Shown: positions 21,178-33,641, counted from the stretch's first letter. The stretch is 64,000 bases of DNA from Pogona vitticeps (GCF_051106095.1 NC_135783.1:313492322-313556321), one strand, 5' to 3'. The notes: generated by a model from the sequence alone, not told the origin. Program-made: numbers and translations.

Positions 21178-21309
21178 ACCACAACATCAGTTTAGAGTCT
21201 ATGGATGTAACAGTGAATGCCGTGGCAGGAGCTCTTAAAGCTTTCTTTGCAGATTTGCCAGATCCTTTAATTCCTTACTCACTCCATCCAGAATTAGTTG
21301 AAGCATCAA
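21178..21309 (+). CDS. ARHGAP5: ARHGAP5 internal exon, RhoGAP core
   Basis: A 132-bp exon. Its first two bases complete an aspartate codon carried over from 6325. It then reads [20 protein letters not shown] followed by [20 protein letters not shown]. The [12 protein letters not shown] block is a conserved RhoGAP helix region that helps build the Rho-binding surface. The acceptor is ttcttacag; the donor gtaaga starts at 21310, leaving one base of a lysine codon. The frame is intact, with none of the decay seen in surrounding repeats, as expected for a gene under selection. Confidence 0.95.
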
Positions 21310-22075
21310 GTAAGAAATTACATATTCAACAGAGAATATACTGTTGCTGTTAGAAGTATTTATAAATTGTTTTTCTGTCCCCTGGTGCCCCCGGAACAGT
21401 AGATTGTGCATTGCCTTTCAACAACTTTGTGAAAAATAAACATTTTGCTGAAATAAGGATTGAAATCTAGTAGTATATGTCTGTCAGCATGCTGGCAGCA
21501 TACCGTGGATGGAACACATTATGTACAATATATATCCCCCTTAATGCAGATTAGGAATGCATGTACATGCCAGAGGCACAGGGAGAGGTAAAAGAAATCC
21601 CTTTATTTAAGGAGAAGAATACTCATACAACATTGGCTACATCAGGTGGACTAGTTTCACTCTGTCATCCATCCACTAGCAGAATGGGAGTGTCTTCCCC
21701 TATCTGTTGCCCAAAAACCTTTCCAGCTTTTTAGAGTACATATGGAGGGTGCATGGTGAATTTTAGGGGAGAGGAGGAATTGCCTCTTTCCTTGTTCTGG
21801 TAACAGGAACAACCGCATTGGATCCTGGCTAGTTTTTTTGATAAATCCAAATGCAAAAGGTGTATAATGCTTAGCTTTTCTGGAAGTACAAACAGTCCTT
21901 CTGCTTGTGGAAGGGTTTCCAAGGCTTGTGCATATGTCATCTGCTTAACAAGATATGAGTCAATCTCCAGTGGTCTTTTCATTTAAATTTCAACTGTGGA
22001 TTGGAGAAAGAGTATTGCAAGCAGGTGTGCACTTTTGAGGTGAAGTGGGGAGGGTCAAATGATTATATCTATATA

Positions 22076-22486
22076 CAGTGGTGCCCCGCATAGCGACAAT
22101 CTGTTCCGGAAAAATCGTCGCTATCCGGATTCGTCACTATGCGGAAAGAAAAAGCCCATAGGAATGCATTAAACCCCGTTTAATGCGTTCCTATGGGCTT
22201 AAAACTCACCGTTCTGCGAAAAGCCTCCATACGGCTGCCATTTTTGCTGCCCGGTATGCGAGGAAACAGCGCGAAAACACTGCGGGCAGCCATTTTGGAA
22301 CCGCCAATCAGCTGTTTTAAAAACATCACTATGCGAAAATTGGTAAGCGAAACAGCTTACCAATCATCGCAAAGCGATGTTTTACCATTAAAAACATTGT
22401 TATGCAATCGCAAAAACGATCGCAAAAAATCTGTCGCTATGCGGATTCGTTGTTAAACAAGGCACTTGTTAAGCGAGGCACCACTG
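22076..22486. mobile_element. TA-inserted MITE, family 3 (copy 2)
   Basis: It starts cagtggtgccccgcatagcg and ends gcgaggcaccactg. TA lies at 22074-22075 and 22487-22488. The interior contains complementary runs around cattaaaccccgtttaatg and the repeated motif tatgcgg. Non-coding. Confidence 0.85.
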
Positions 22487-22693
22487 TACAGTCTGTTCTC
22501 TCCTACAGTAAAGACAGTGAAGAAAGAACTTCACTTTATCTGCGCAGAGTAGCTAGCACCAGCATCACTGAAGGAAAGTATTTAAGGTAATCTTGGAAAT
22601 AGGCCTTCTAATGATTTCCAACACAATATTATAGCAAGATAATAACTTCAGTCAGAGTTGGAACATACAACTTCTCCAGTCTTTTATTTTTCT

Positions 22694-22855
22694 GGTTGGT
22701 GTGGGTTTTTTGGGCTCTCTGGCCATGTTCTGAAGGTTGTTCTTCCTGAAGTTTCGACAGTCTATGTGGCCAACATCTTTAGAGGACTGGAGTAGGAACT
22801 CTGTCCACGCCCGAAAAACCCACAACATCCCAGCCGTGAAAGCCTTCGTGAATAT
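22694..22855. repeat. Dispersed repeat of the tgggttttccgggc type
   Basis: Its outer parts are inverted (gtgtgggttttttgggc against gcccgaaaaacccacaac), with an interior containing gttcttcctgaagtttcg. It is related to 41607-41714 and 57921-58155. I am not sure of its family; a Penelope-like origin is possible but unproven from this text. Confidence 0.6.
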
Positions 22856-23414
22856 ATTACTTTTATTTTTCTTTTCTGTGTGTTGCTATTAGCATTATAG
22901 TACAAACCCAATCTGAGTTCTGCAGATTTTCTAGTACCTGCTTGACTTGGCTACTAGGTGAGATAAAAGATTAATCCATATAATACTGAACCTCATAAAA
23001 ATAAGGCTCTGATTAAAGAAACTTATACAACACACTTTTTAAAAAAAGATGTAGAGGTATTGTTTCATTATTTAGAATTAGAATTATAAATGCATTAATT
23101 ATAAATTCTGTAAATAATGTGATTTTTGAACTATAAGATATTGTCCAGATTCCTGTTAGGAATTTACACAAGTATAATTACATAAATTGCAGCAGCAAGT
23201 TAAGCCAGTTAATGATCTGCCATAAGTGATTTTATTTGTGACTTAGTATGCAGCAAGGAATGTAAGCAGCAGCTAATTAATTAGTGGTGGTTCACTGTCA
23301 TGGTTTGCAGAATTTCACTTCTGCCAGTGTAAATCCCCAATAGGATTCTGCCCATTTTAAATTGAAACCATCATTACATTTCTTTCCTCTCCTCTCCTTC
23401 CCTACCCTTTTTCC

Positions 23415-23938
23415 ACCAATAGGTGAAGACCCATCTTTTCGGGCAGACTTTTAACCACCATTATTGAGTCACTGAATGCCATTTTTAAGATACCCTGTTT
23501 CCCCAAAAATAAGCCCTAACCTGAAACTAAGCCCTAGTATGACTTTTCAGGATGCTTCTATAAGCCCTACCCACAAAATAAGTCCCAATTAAATGAAATC
23601 CTGCCCTCCACCATTGTGCAGCAATCAGAAAAAGATGAAATGACTATATTTGAATAAATGTAGATTGTTGTACATGAAAAAAAATCCTCTGAAAATATGC
23701 CGTAATGTGTTTGAGCAAAAATTAATATAAGACCCTGTCTTATTTTCAGGGAGACATGGTAGTTTTAAATGTTTACCTGCCTTTAATTATTCAGTTGTAT
23801 TTTAATTAGTGTATAGTTTAATTATTTTTTAATGTTTAACTTATTATGTTTTTAAATCAATTCTTTTAATATTGTGAACTGCCTTGGGTCCCCTTATCAG
23901 GAGCAAGGTGGCCTATAAATAAAACAAATTAACAACAG
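23415..23938 (+). mobile_element. L2/CR1-type LINE 3' end, split by a MITE
   Basis: The left part reads like the C terminus of an L2-group ORF (tgaagacccatcttttcgggc). The right part is a 3' UTR with the typical gtgaactgccttgggtcccc block and an AAT-rich tail (ataaataaaacaa). The MITE at 23493-23759 interrupts it. Confidence 0.65.
23493..23759. mobile_element. TA-inserted MITE, family 1 (copy 2)
   Basis: 267 bp, matching 800-1069. TA lies at 23491-23492 and 23760-23761. The ends are ccctgtttccccaaaaataag and its approximate inverse. It is nested in an L2-like LINE end, so it is younger than that LINE. Confidence 0.82.
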
Positions 23939-25123
23939 CAAGAATAGGGGAGATATCCAAGCTTAATTCTCCATTTGAATTTATTCTCTGAATTCAAAGG
24001 CTAGGGGCCTGAGGGGCTTTCACTTAGAGGACTGTTTGTGAAATAAGCTGATAACCAGAGAAGTGCATTTCAGATTTTTTGGATTCTGCCTGACAGACCC
24101 ACCTTATGCCAGATAGACACACATCTACATATAAATTTAGCTCACCTGGAGAAAGTTGTATATGGTAGATTTCATGTCCTGGCTTCTTGGTCTAGCTTCT
24201 GCCTCACTTTCTTGATCTAGCTTACTTTTATAGTACGAAGGAAGCTAGCCCATGAAACCATGCTGGCAGTTGTAGTCTAAAACTCCAATGGTGCATCCAT
24301 ATAGATAAAATTTTTGGCTGAATGGTCATGAATTTAGTGCTAAATTGCTTCCAAACTTTGATTGAATTTAGATCTCATTCTTAATAGTGTGACTAGGTAG
24401 TTATGATTTAAATGTCACTGACAAAAGGAATTTTAAAGCTTGGATTTGTAGTGTTCGGTCATCTGTATTAATGAACTCTTAGAGAATAACAATCATAAAG
24501 TACTAGTCTGTGTAAATGTTCCGAATTTATTTAAAATTTCAAAATATATGAAACTTGGCTTCTTTGTCTGCCGAAGCAAAAATCCATGAATTTAATCTGG
24601 ATTGCCAAATAATCTTATGCCGCTTCAACCAGGCAAGAACCCATACTTTCATTGATGCCATCCACACTAACCACTGATTGATGCTTCTAATAAATACTCA
24701 TAATTTCCTATATCATTTTGGTCCTATGTTTGAGAAGTGCTTTTCTAAAACATAACCATTTGATATTTTATATGCTCCTTTCCTGAAAATATGTTGCCTT
24801 TCCTGAGTTCATTATTGTTATCTTTTTCTAGAAGAAGAAAGGCTGTTGGAATACATATTTTAGAGATTGAAAACTTCCCTCAAAGTAACTTGGAATGAGC
24901 TTGATTTTTCAAAGAATTTTCAAAGACTAAATAGACCTCAGTAGTCTTTTTAGTGTGTCTAGTTTTCCTACTGTTTCCCTCCTCTCCAATTGCCTTGAGA
25001 AAAAAGTGGGGCTGGAAACAGGGCATCATGGAATGCTGGAGACACCAGAAGGCCTTTGTTTAACTTCTCAGTGTTGATTTACAAAGGATTTTTTTCAGTA
25101 TCTGAAAAAATTTATTTCTACAG

Positions 25124-25229
25124 AAATCCTTGATAAAACAGAGAGGCTCTATGAATTAAAAGAAATTGTGAAGAAATTCCATCCAGTGAACTATGAAGTC
25201 TTCAGATATGTAATAACTCATCTAAACAG
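25124..25229 (+). CDS. ARHGAP5: ARHGAP5 internal exon, RhoGAP core
   Basis: A 106-bp exon. After completing a lysine codon it reads ILDKTERLYELKEIVKKFHP and VNYEVFRYVITHLN. The stretch from LKEIVKKFHPVNYEVFRYVI is a RhoGAP core helix pair. The acceptor is tttctacag at 25115-25123. The donor is gtattt from 25230, which is not a textbook gtaagt/gtgagt site but is acceptable. The exon ends in the first two bases of an arginine codon completed at 26470. The frame is fully open and matches the family. Confidence 0.95.
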
Positions 25230-26469
25230 GTATTTACAGTATTAAATATTAATATAAAGGGGTATCAATTGGACATTTTACATTTGCCAAAATTACTAAA
25301 TATAAGCTCTTTTTATGTTTTAACTGCTTTTTGCCTATGTACAAAGTTGCCTTCTTCTCCTGTAGTATATTTTACTGTACTGTATGTGGAATTGATGTTA
25401 AGAACTGATAACAATAATAAGAGCCTTTTCTGTATATCCCACAGCATGTTTTTAATGTTGATGTTTATATGCATCATTGTATGAAACAAATAAATGACAC
25501 ACTCATACATTTTGATTTCATGGGTTTTGACTACAGGTTATTAAAAGAACTGGCTGCGTTCAAGTAGAGTAGTCCGTATTATATCTGGCTGGATAACTCT
25601 GTGGATGAGGTATCTGGCTTCAGAGTTTGATGGCTCACTGTGGAGTTTGATGGCTCACTGTGCCTCCTGCATGTAGTGCCAACCTGTATGGCCTTGGGCA
25701 AGCTGCACAGTCCCAGAGCACCCTCAGAAAGGAATGGTAAATCACTACTGAGTATCCTCTCCCTGGAAAACCATGAAAAACAACACCATAAATCAGAACT
25801 GACTTGATAGTGCATGATTATTTTTATTACTATAGTCCATATTTTAATAATCAAAGGCTCTATGTTGTCCCCTGCCATTAAGATAAGTAAGGTTGGCAGT
25901 CAGTAGCAATAGGACATCTGGTAGTGTTGTCTACCATATGGAATTCTCATCTGATAAATGTACAGCAGACTTCTTTTGAGAATGTGTTAAAATGCAGCTG
26001 CTCTCTTCAAGATTTTAATACTGTAAGAATCATAGTGTTTGTGCTACAAGTTACTTTAGAAAGACTATAATCTTAGTGAAGGAATAAATTAAATGAGAGT
26101 TGTGTAGGAATCCATGTTTGGTTTGATCAGATGTCACTTCCTGAATATTATATGGTAGAAGCAGTGATTCTCAGACTCATTCTTGGCATTTTATATTCAT
26201 TTACAACAAGAGAAAATCATGTATATTGAGACATTATTCCACTGAGGAAAATAGGTACAGATGGACACAAGTCCAAGACTAAGGTATTCTCAAGTTGATT
26301 TCACGATGTAAAGCTTGACCAGCTTCTCATTACTAAAAGCTACAGCACTTTTGCTGCTGTTCAGCATGGTGAACATTATTGTGTACAGTATTTACAAATA
26401 TATATATTTTACATCTTTAAAGTTTACTTATCAGATATTAACTGTACCATATTTTTATTCATATTATAG
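25230..26469 (+). other. ARHGAP5: ARHGAP5 last intron, 1.24 kb
   Basis: Bounded by gtattt and ttcatattatag. A mostly unique AT-rich sequence; I recognise no complete repeat in it. Confidence 0.85.
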
Positions 26470-26800
26470 GGTTAGTCAGCAAAGCAGAAGCAATTTTATG
26501 ACTGCAGATAACTTGTCAATCTGTTTTTGGCCAACTTTGATGAGACCTGATTTTGAAAACAGAGAGTTCCTATCAACCACCAAGATCCATCAGTCTGTAA
26601 TAGAGACATTCATTCAACAGTGCCAGTTTTTCTTCTATGGTGGAGAAATTCTAGAAACCTCTGACAGTGTGGCACATCAACCTCCACCTCCCAACCCAGT
26701 GCAGATGGTAGATCCAATTTTACCATTCCAGTTACCACCACCACTACAACCTCAACTGATACAACCTCAGTTGCAAGCAGATCCTCTTGGTATTATCTAA
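26470..26800 (+). CDS. ARHGAP5: ARHGAP5 last coding exon, end of RhoGAP domain and C terminus
   Basis: 331 bp from the acceptor attatag to the stop taa at 26798-26800. It encodes the last RhoGAP helices ([20 protein letters not shown], with the conserved asparagine and the WPTLMRP block, then [20 protein letters not shown]). A proline- and glutamine-rich tail ends [16 protein letters not shown]. The p190-A paralogue ARHGAP35 has a different tail, so this end supports ARHGAP5. The protein is a cytosolic Rho-directed GTPase activator that acts on the actin cytoskeleton and adhesion. The upstream GTPase-like, FF-repeat and middle regions lie to the left of the window. Confidence 0.95.
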
Positions 26801-29800
26801 ACATCACAACTGTCAGCAAAGTCAAGATGATGCAGGCAGCTTGGAAAAGGAAAACTAAGCATGCATGCTTCAAGATACAAAAACAGCTCTCATATGAAAG
26901 AATACGGATCCAAACTGAAGAAGTTTTGTCCTAGTAATACTATAAACCGTGTTCATAAACGCTGCAGGTCAAAATAATGTGATGAGCATGACTGGAGAGG
27001 TTTAAATTTTTAAACAGAAATAACTGAAGTGCAAAGCTGCTGTTGCATGAACATTTATTGCAATCACTATCATTCCTGTGACAGTTTGTCACAATATATT
27101 GTGAATAAAACTTTTCTATAGAAATGTAATGATTAAATAAATCATTTATGGAACATTCAGTGCTTACAGCCTGCTTTAGGGCTGTTTTTGTTATTTAATG
27201 CTTGTTCTTTTGGGCAGTTTCATTTTTACTTAGTCTTTTGCTGTGAACAGCTATAATACAGCTGTGTTCTGTTTGTAAATTCCAAACTACTTACATTACA
27301 TTACATTTTGTTACTCAAAGAGCATAAACTGCACTGTTCTAAATCCCACACTCCCACACTTTCCATTTCTTTTTAAGAAACCTGTGGACATGTTTGTTTT
27401 AGGGCGGGGGTGGTAATATTATTTTTCTTACAGCACAATACCAAGGACATGCTTATTGTAAAAGTGAGTAGCCATTGTGCAAAAATGTTGCTATAACCTT
27501 CTTCCCCTTATTTTGCATTAATGGATGGAACATTTTGTAATACTGTTAATTCTGTAAACAGCTGCATGTATTAAGATCATTGATGGTCTTGTAAACCTAA
27601 TCTAATATATTTTAGATATTTTAATTTTTCCCATTGGGGAATTCATCTAGTATATAGAAAATAGTTTGACATTTTCATATGGCTATATAACTTTTCATAC
27701 ATAAATGAGAATTTTGTTGTAGTGTAAACTTGCTAAACCAAACAACCTAGGTCTTAAATTTAACATATACATTATATCTATTTTTCTGTGGCCCTTTAAA
27801 GGTATAAAAAACATTGCTAATATATAGCAATAAATACTTTGGGTACTGAAGCATCTTAATGTGTACATAAATGACATTTGTATTTGCGTGGGTTTTCCCC
27901 CTGTTATTTGTTGTACTTAAAATTCAAAATTACTCTGTTTGCACCATTTGAAAGTTATTTTTCCTTTTACATTGGTACATGTTTCCTGTAAAAGAACGCT
28001 GCTTAAAATTTTAAACACCTTTGGTTCATCTTTGGTGTTTAGTAAATGTGACAGAATACTAGTAATTGTTGAACGTATTTGAGTGGAGTCTAAAAGCTTA
28101 TGAGTTGAATTCACTTTGTCATCTGGAAACTGAAGGGCTTTTTCTACCTGTTGAAGGCTTTTGATCTAAATGAGGGATCCCATAGGAGAAGATTGCCCCT
28201 GCAATCCCCAGAGCACTCTCTCAAGCTCAGGACCATTGGTTTGGAGGGCAAAAGGTGAACTGGCAAGAGTTGCCTTCTCCTTCTGCCAGTAGGGTAAAGT
28301 TTGAATCCAAAAACCTTTGACTTTCCTAAATACCATTTTATTCCATTTTCAAATTAAGTTTTTTTCTGAAAGGAAAAATTTGGTTTAGTCAGCTGCTGGA
28401 TGAAAAAAAACTACACTTGCCATTATTATCTTCATTCATAGTTTGTACAGCTGGTAGAATCATTTGAAGTACATGAGTTGCAAGCATTTTAGGAATTGAA
28501 ATTCTTAAGAGCTTTGCTCTATTTCTCAAAAAAAATAATAATTAAAATGCCTTTTTCAATTTTTATGTCCTAGGTATTGTACTTCTAATTATGACTTGCA
28601 TTATCATTCTAGTTAAGAAACCATAACCTAGGCTGCTGTTGAATTATTTGTATATTATAAATTATCTTGATTTTTGTGTTATATTCTTGCAAGTAATTAT
28701 CTTTTCTATAAAAACAACAAAAACCCTCTATTCTGATTCAAAGCACACAGGATATAAATACAATAATAAAAATTTGTCCTGTAAACATAGTAGCATTAAC
28801 TTCTTTTACATTACACCTGTGATCAAGATAGCTTTTATTTATAGTCATCAGTTCTAACGTAGGCATGTTGAGAAAAAAATAAACTTCAAGAGTTTTATAA
28901 ACTGTTTCTAGGTTGCTAAAGAATTTATTTTTCTACTATAGATGGTATAGACAAAAGCATCAAACTGTACAGAAAAAAAGCTTATTTCTATTTCAAGTAG
29001 GCTTAAATTTTTCAGTGATATCCATTTAAAGAATTTTGTCTAACACAATGAGAGTTGAAGTTTGATTTTCCATTTAGAGTTGTCTTTTTGTAAGCTAGTA
29101 CAATTTAGATTTCATGCTGATAATCTGTTTTGTTGTCCATACAGCTAGGATTGAACTTGTTGTCAAAGCATCATAAGTGAGAATTTGAAATTATTATGTT
29201 CTGAAACTCTTCCCATCCTATAACTTGTTAAAATGCTGCTCTTAGTTTACCTAGGACCATCAGTTGTGGTGATCTTCATGCAGCAACAAATAATAATTTA
29301 ATCCATAATCAGAATACAATGTTAACACTCCATTGTGCTTCTTAAATCTGAATTATGTCCATAGATGGCAAGCTTCACTTAAAAAATAATTAGCATGTGT
29401 CATCTGCTTGTCATTTCTTTGTGATCATTACATCAAAATTAAATTGCTATAGATGCTCTCCAGCAGAGACTGTAGGATGTATTTTTACCTGTTGCTTTCA
29501 ATTCAGCATCATCTCATAATATAAAATACATGTGCACATGCACTCCCCATTTAGAAACATTTGGTGGACACTGCTAACTTAAAAGAAAATCTTATGCATA
29601 TCACAAATGTTTTTTTTAAAAGCAGACCTATACAAAAATTAGTATCTAGTATTTTATTTGTTCTTTTTGGTTAATGAAGTAATTTCTTTTAGTTTCCACT
29701 TTTCTGAATTTTCAAGCCATGGAAATTGTTAATATTGTGAATTCAGTCAGTTTTACAGTAATGTGAACAGTGTTCAACAGGTGTCTGTTTAATGCCAGCA

Positions 29801-30480
29801 TCTTCCATACTGACCTTTGCTGGAGTGTACAGCTTTAGGCTGCAGTCTTAGGCACAGTTGTGCTTGAATAAATCTCATTGAGATCAGTGAGATGGATTGT
29901 AGGCTTAAGGCAGCGATCCTAAATGACTAGGGAGCATTTCTAAATGCTTAGTATCATGCTGTTGTGTGTTTAATGCGTATTTGAACATTTTATATGTCTG
30001 CTTAGTCCCACACAACACATTAAGTGACATTTTATATTAAATGTTTTACAAATTATTTTTACATTACACTCAAAGATTTTAACATAGTGTAAATAGCTAT
30101 ACAACTTTAATGAAGAGCAACAATTTTTCACAATGTATGTTTTCTGCATTACTTGAATACTGGTTGCTAGAAACTACCATTGACTTGTTTATTTTTGAGG
30201 TACTGGAGTGTAATCTCTTTAAAACTGTAAAGAAACGAAGTAATTGGCAAACTTTAAAAATAGGCCATGACTTCTGTTGTGATTTCATTTTTTACCATAA
30301 CTGTGATACTATATCATCTGAATATATATACTTTTAAAATTCCTTTTGATTCATGTAATCTTGTCACCACCTACAGAATGCTACAGTGAATTAAATATCA
30401 GTGAAGCTTATCTGTATGCAGAATGCAATGAATAAAACATTAAGATGCCTACTGTGTATAATGTTTAGTTACATATTTAA
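26801..30480 (+). other. ARHGAP5: Probable ARHGAP5 3' UTR
   Basis: Directly after the stop codon comes about 3.7 kb of AT-rich sequence almost free of recognisable repeats. That contrasts sharply with the repeat-packed DNA on either side, as expected for a conserved 3' UTR. Possible polyadenylation signals (aataaa) lie at 27104, 27136, 28878 and 30431. The 30431 site is followed by a GT-rich stretch (ctgtgtataatg). Two tgtaaata motifs, the kind Pumilio proteins bind, lie near 30087 and 30575. The true end cannot be fixed from sequence alone. Confidence 0.6.
29835..29925. repeat. Old palindromic MITE remnant
   Basis: Weakly inverted ends (ggctgcagtcttaggcac against ggcagcgatcctaaa) surround ttgaataaatctcattgaga. 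It resembles a very common old reptile MITE with a core of the form agtcccattgaactcaatgg. Low certainty. Confidence 0.45.
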
Positions 30481-31454
30481 CTTCTGACAGGTAAACTTAG
30501 TCCTATTGAAGTAAATACAATGGTGCTCTGACAAAGGGTACAACTCTTATTTTTATACTGATTTTAACCAACTGTAAATATTGCTAAAAGTTTGAACAGT
30601 TTAGTAATAAGCATATAGTAGTTAGAACTGAAGGGGTTGTTTTGGAAGTTTAAAATTACTTAAGGTTTATTTTCTCTTATAGTTGCAGTGTGTGAGTAGT
30701 GATTCAGAGAAATTCACTTCTGTAGGTTTAATTTATTCAGAAATATACATAAAACACAGATATGAAATTTATTTTAAGATTAATGTGTTTGTAGATTTAA
30801 GCCCACCATTTTATTTTACCATGAACTATCTATGCAGACATTGCATATTGTGTCTGTTTTGGATTTGTGAAGCAAAACTTGGTTTTACTGTTTTTTCAAT
30901 ATATTTTTCTTTGATTTTGTGTGTGTGTGTAGTCATCCCTTCCTCCCTCTCTTTTCTTATTGCAGTTTTTGTATTGGCTTAAGTAATGCTCTACTACAAT
31001 TGTTTTTGGAAATTTCCCTTCCTCTCCATATTGGGAGCTGTACAGAGATGTTGGTTGGAATTGGAGGGTCTATCCCTTACAATTAGACCACTCTTTGGTA
31101 TCTGCCTGTGAGCTCTGAAGTTACCTAGTTGGTTGTGTTCACTGTGCTTTTCCTGTAGACTGTAACTTCTCTTTATTTTTCTATTCTGTAAGTTGAAATA
31201 GTCATACAGCTTGCTTTCATGCTATGATAGACAAGAAAAGACTGTCTGAAAGAACTGTTTTACAACTCTTGTTTGGCTGACAGCAATTGACAAATTGACA
31301 TAAACCTTTCATCTCACTTGGTGTAGATGAAAGCTATTGCTTGTTGGGTCCTTTGGTTCTGAAAACTCACTGTAATGTATTCTGAAGAAATCTATACATT
31401 CCGCTTCAGTAATATAATAGAACTGTGCTCTGTTTTTAATAGTAGAGGATAGGA
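30481..31454. other. Non-coding, nothing recognised
   Basis: AT-rich DNA with a short GT run near 30918. It may still be 3' UTR if a more distal polyadenylation site is used. Confidence 0.5.
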
Positions 31455-31459
31455 ATGTT

Positions 31460-31856
31460 AGAGATTGGCATGAACCAGTTCATCCCTGTTCATCAGAGTT
31501 CATAAAGGCTGCAGTCCAGGTCCTGCTGCTCCCCTCATCTGCCTCCTGTGACTCAAACAGCCACTCGCCAGGCTGAGCTTGCTTGTTTTTTTCCTCCTCA
31601 ACTGATATTCCTGGCAAAAGCTTGGGCTTCTCTGTTCCTCCCTCTCTGTTGATCTCCCACTCAGACAAAAGGGCAAGGCAAAGAAGTCCATGCTCTTGCT
31701 TGTGACTGGGAGATTAGCTGAGGAGGTGGAAAAAACAAGCAATCTGGGCCTGGTGAATGGCTGTTTAAGCCAGAGGAAGTGGGGAGGGGAGCAGCTGCAT
31801 CTGTGCTGCTGCCTTTACTAACTAGGATGAAACAAACAAGTTTGTGCCCATCTCTG
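31460..31856. mobile_element. Probable MITE
   Basis: The ends are inverted: agagattggcatgaacc on the left; ccagagatgggcacaaac when the right end is read backwards. No target duplication was found. The interior is GC-richer than its flanks and non-coding. Confidence 0.5.
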
Positions 31857-32700
31857 GTTTCTGGAGTTTTATCCTAATACTGGGTCGCCTTGAATGTTTC
31901 TTCTTGTCTTAAAGACTCTGAAACCACATCTTCTCCATCTTTCCAGTTTGCATATCCGCAGTAGCCATTGGCTGAACTACTGTGTAGCTTGCAAACATTA
32001 ATTTCTTAGGAAACTCCTCAATCCTGAAGAGTGTGTAGTGGTTGGTGCTTTGTCCTCTACACATACATCATTTGCCATCTTATGGTGACTGACATGAGTG
32101 GACCCACACAAAAACAAATCAGAAAAATCTCAGCAGGGTTCCATTCAAGAACTTAGCATTCAGGGCCTTGTTGTTGAAGAATCTGAATGTGTGAGTAGAA
32201 AAGGTAAGAATTTTCCTTGATCTCTGCTCTGCAATTCTATACGTGCCTTGCAATTACATCTTTGTATAATTCAGGTTTACCTTTGAATAGAACAGAATTG
32301 CACTCTTATGCTTCAAATATCCCAGTTCATTTTATGTACTGTATTAACTATCAAACTATTTTCTTTTTTTCATCATCCTTTATAAATCATACTACCTTAC
32401 TCTGGTGCTCTATCCCCCCATTTTTCACTTTTCTTGCAGCATTGTCAAACTTAAAATTTTATTCCAGAGGACATATGCTTAGCACTATGTGGTAAAATAT
32501 CCATTTCGTGTTTGTGCATGTTGCTAAACTCAATTTGTTTTCATTCTGAGCTCAAAATTACTCAGCTAAGTTTAAATGACATGGGAAAAATGCAAGAGAA
32601 ACAGGTAAGGACATCTGAAATAACTACCTCTCCAGATAAAACTGGAGAGACAGTTATTTCAGATGTTGGCAGCTGTAACAATGGCAAGTTGTCTTACAAT
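31857..32700. other. Intergenic, nothing recognised
   Basis: AT-rich. A small inverted repeat lies at about 32610-32665 (tctgaaataactacctctcc against ggagagacagttatttcaga). Confidence 0.5.
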
Positions 32701-32799
32701 CATGTGAAAAAGAAAGTACACCCTCTTTGAATTCTATGGTTTTACATATCAGGATATAATTAAAACCATCTGGTCCTTAGCATTTCTGAAAATTAGGTA

Positions 32800-33022
32800 T
32801 TTATTTTATTGATTGATTGATTGATTGATTTGATTTGTATCCCGCCCATCTGGTCTATACAACCACTCTAGGCCAGTGGTCCCCAGCCTTGGGCCTCCAA
32901 ATGTTCTTGGACTTCAATTCCCAGAAATCCTGGACAGCGGAGGTGATGGTGAAGGCTTCTGGGAGTTGCAGTCCAAGAACATCTGGAGGCCCAAGGTTGG
33001 AGACCACTGCTCTAGGCGGCTG
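32800..33022 (-). mobile_element. LINE/SINE 3' tail fragment nested in Tc1-like element
   Basis: A (TGAT/TTTA) tail at 32800-32830 is followed by cccgcccatctggtcta and ccactctaggcggctg, text also seen at 38165-38227. A 5-bp duplication aggta lies at 32795-32799 and 33023-33027. It is itself split by a hAT foldback at 32874-33009. Confidence 0.7.
32874..33009. mobile_element. hAT foldback element, third nesting level
   Basis: 136 bp, a near-complete inverted repeat (atgttcttggacttcaattc against ttgcagtccaagaacat). A perfect 8-bp duplication ctctaggc lies at 32866-32873 and 33010-33017. Confidence 0.88.
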
Positions 33023-33641
33023 AGGTAAACAGAACTTCAGATGAACAACACATGACATTTTACACTGTGCTATGATTTATTTAACAAAAATAAAGCCAAA
33101 TTGGACAAGTCATGGGTGAAAAACTAAACCATATGATTCAATGACTTGTAGAACCACCTTTAGCAGCAATAAGTTGAAGTCATTGTTTTCTATATGACTT
33201 TATCACATTGTGTGGAGGAATTTCAGCCCCCATTTATTTGCAATGTTGCTTCAGTGCATTAAGGTTTGTTTCCTCCTGGCATTGTGTTAACACACACCTG
33301 AATGCTCCAGATCAGGAAACTGCTAAGACTTTGGCTTTTACAGAGGTGCTCACACTTTATGATGATCAGTTACTCAAGGGCGTTTGGTTAACAGCACCTG
33401 ACTGCTACTAGGCCTCTTAATTCCTAGGAAAGCAATAAGGATGTACTTAGGTTTTCACACCTGACTCCTCCATTTGGCTTTATTTTGTTAAATAAATCAT
33501 GACACCATGTAATATATTCTGTGTTGTACATCTGCGGTTGCATTTATCTAATATTCAGACCTGCTTAGGGCCAGATGGGTTTTTATTATATCCTGATACG
33601 TAAAGCCAAAGAATTCAAAGATGGTGTATTTATTTTTTCAT

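Larger units (their letters stand above)
21310..25123 (+). other. ARHGAP5: ARHGAP5 intron, 3.8 kb
   Basis: Runs from gtaaga to the acceptor tttatttctacag. It holds a family 3 MITE, a dispersed repeat near 22.7 kb and an L2-like LINE end with a nested MITE. I see nothing in 21310-22073, 22857-23414 or 23940-25123. Confidence 0.85.
32701..33641. mobile_element. Tc1-like non-autonomous element, copy 1, with nested insertions
   Basis: Long inverted ends contain acaccctctttgaattct, the ctatggttttacatatcagg block and ccatctggtccttagc; the right end carries their inverse. A second copy with the same internal text is at 53419-54257. A LINE tail at 32800-33022 interrupts it. No intact transposase is visible. 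Confidence 0.75.

Noticed and set aside
31460-31856. A confident hAT assignment
   Set aside because: The ends are inverted, but no 8-bp duplication could be found, so it is listed only as a probable MITE.
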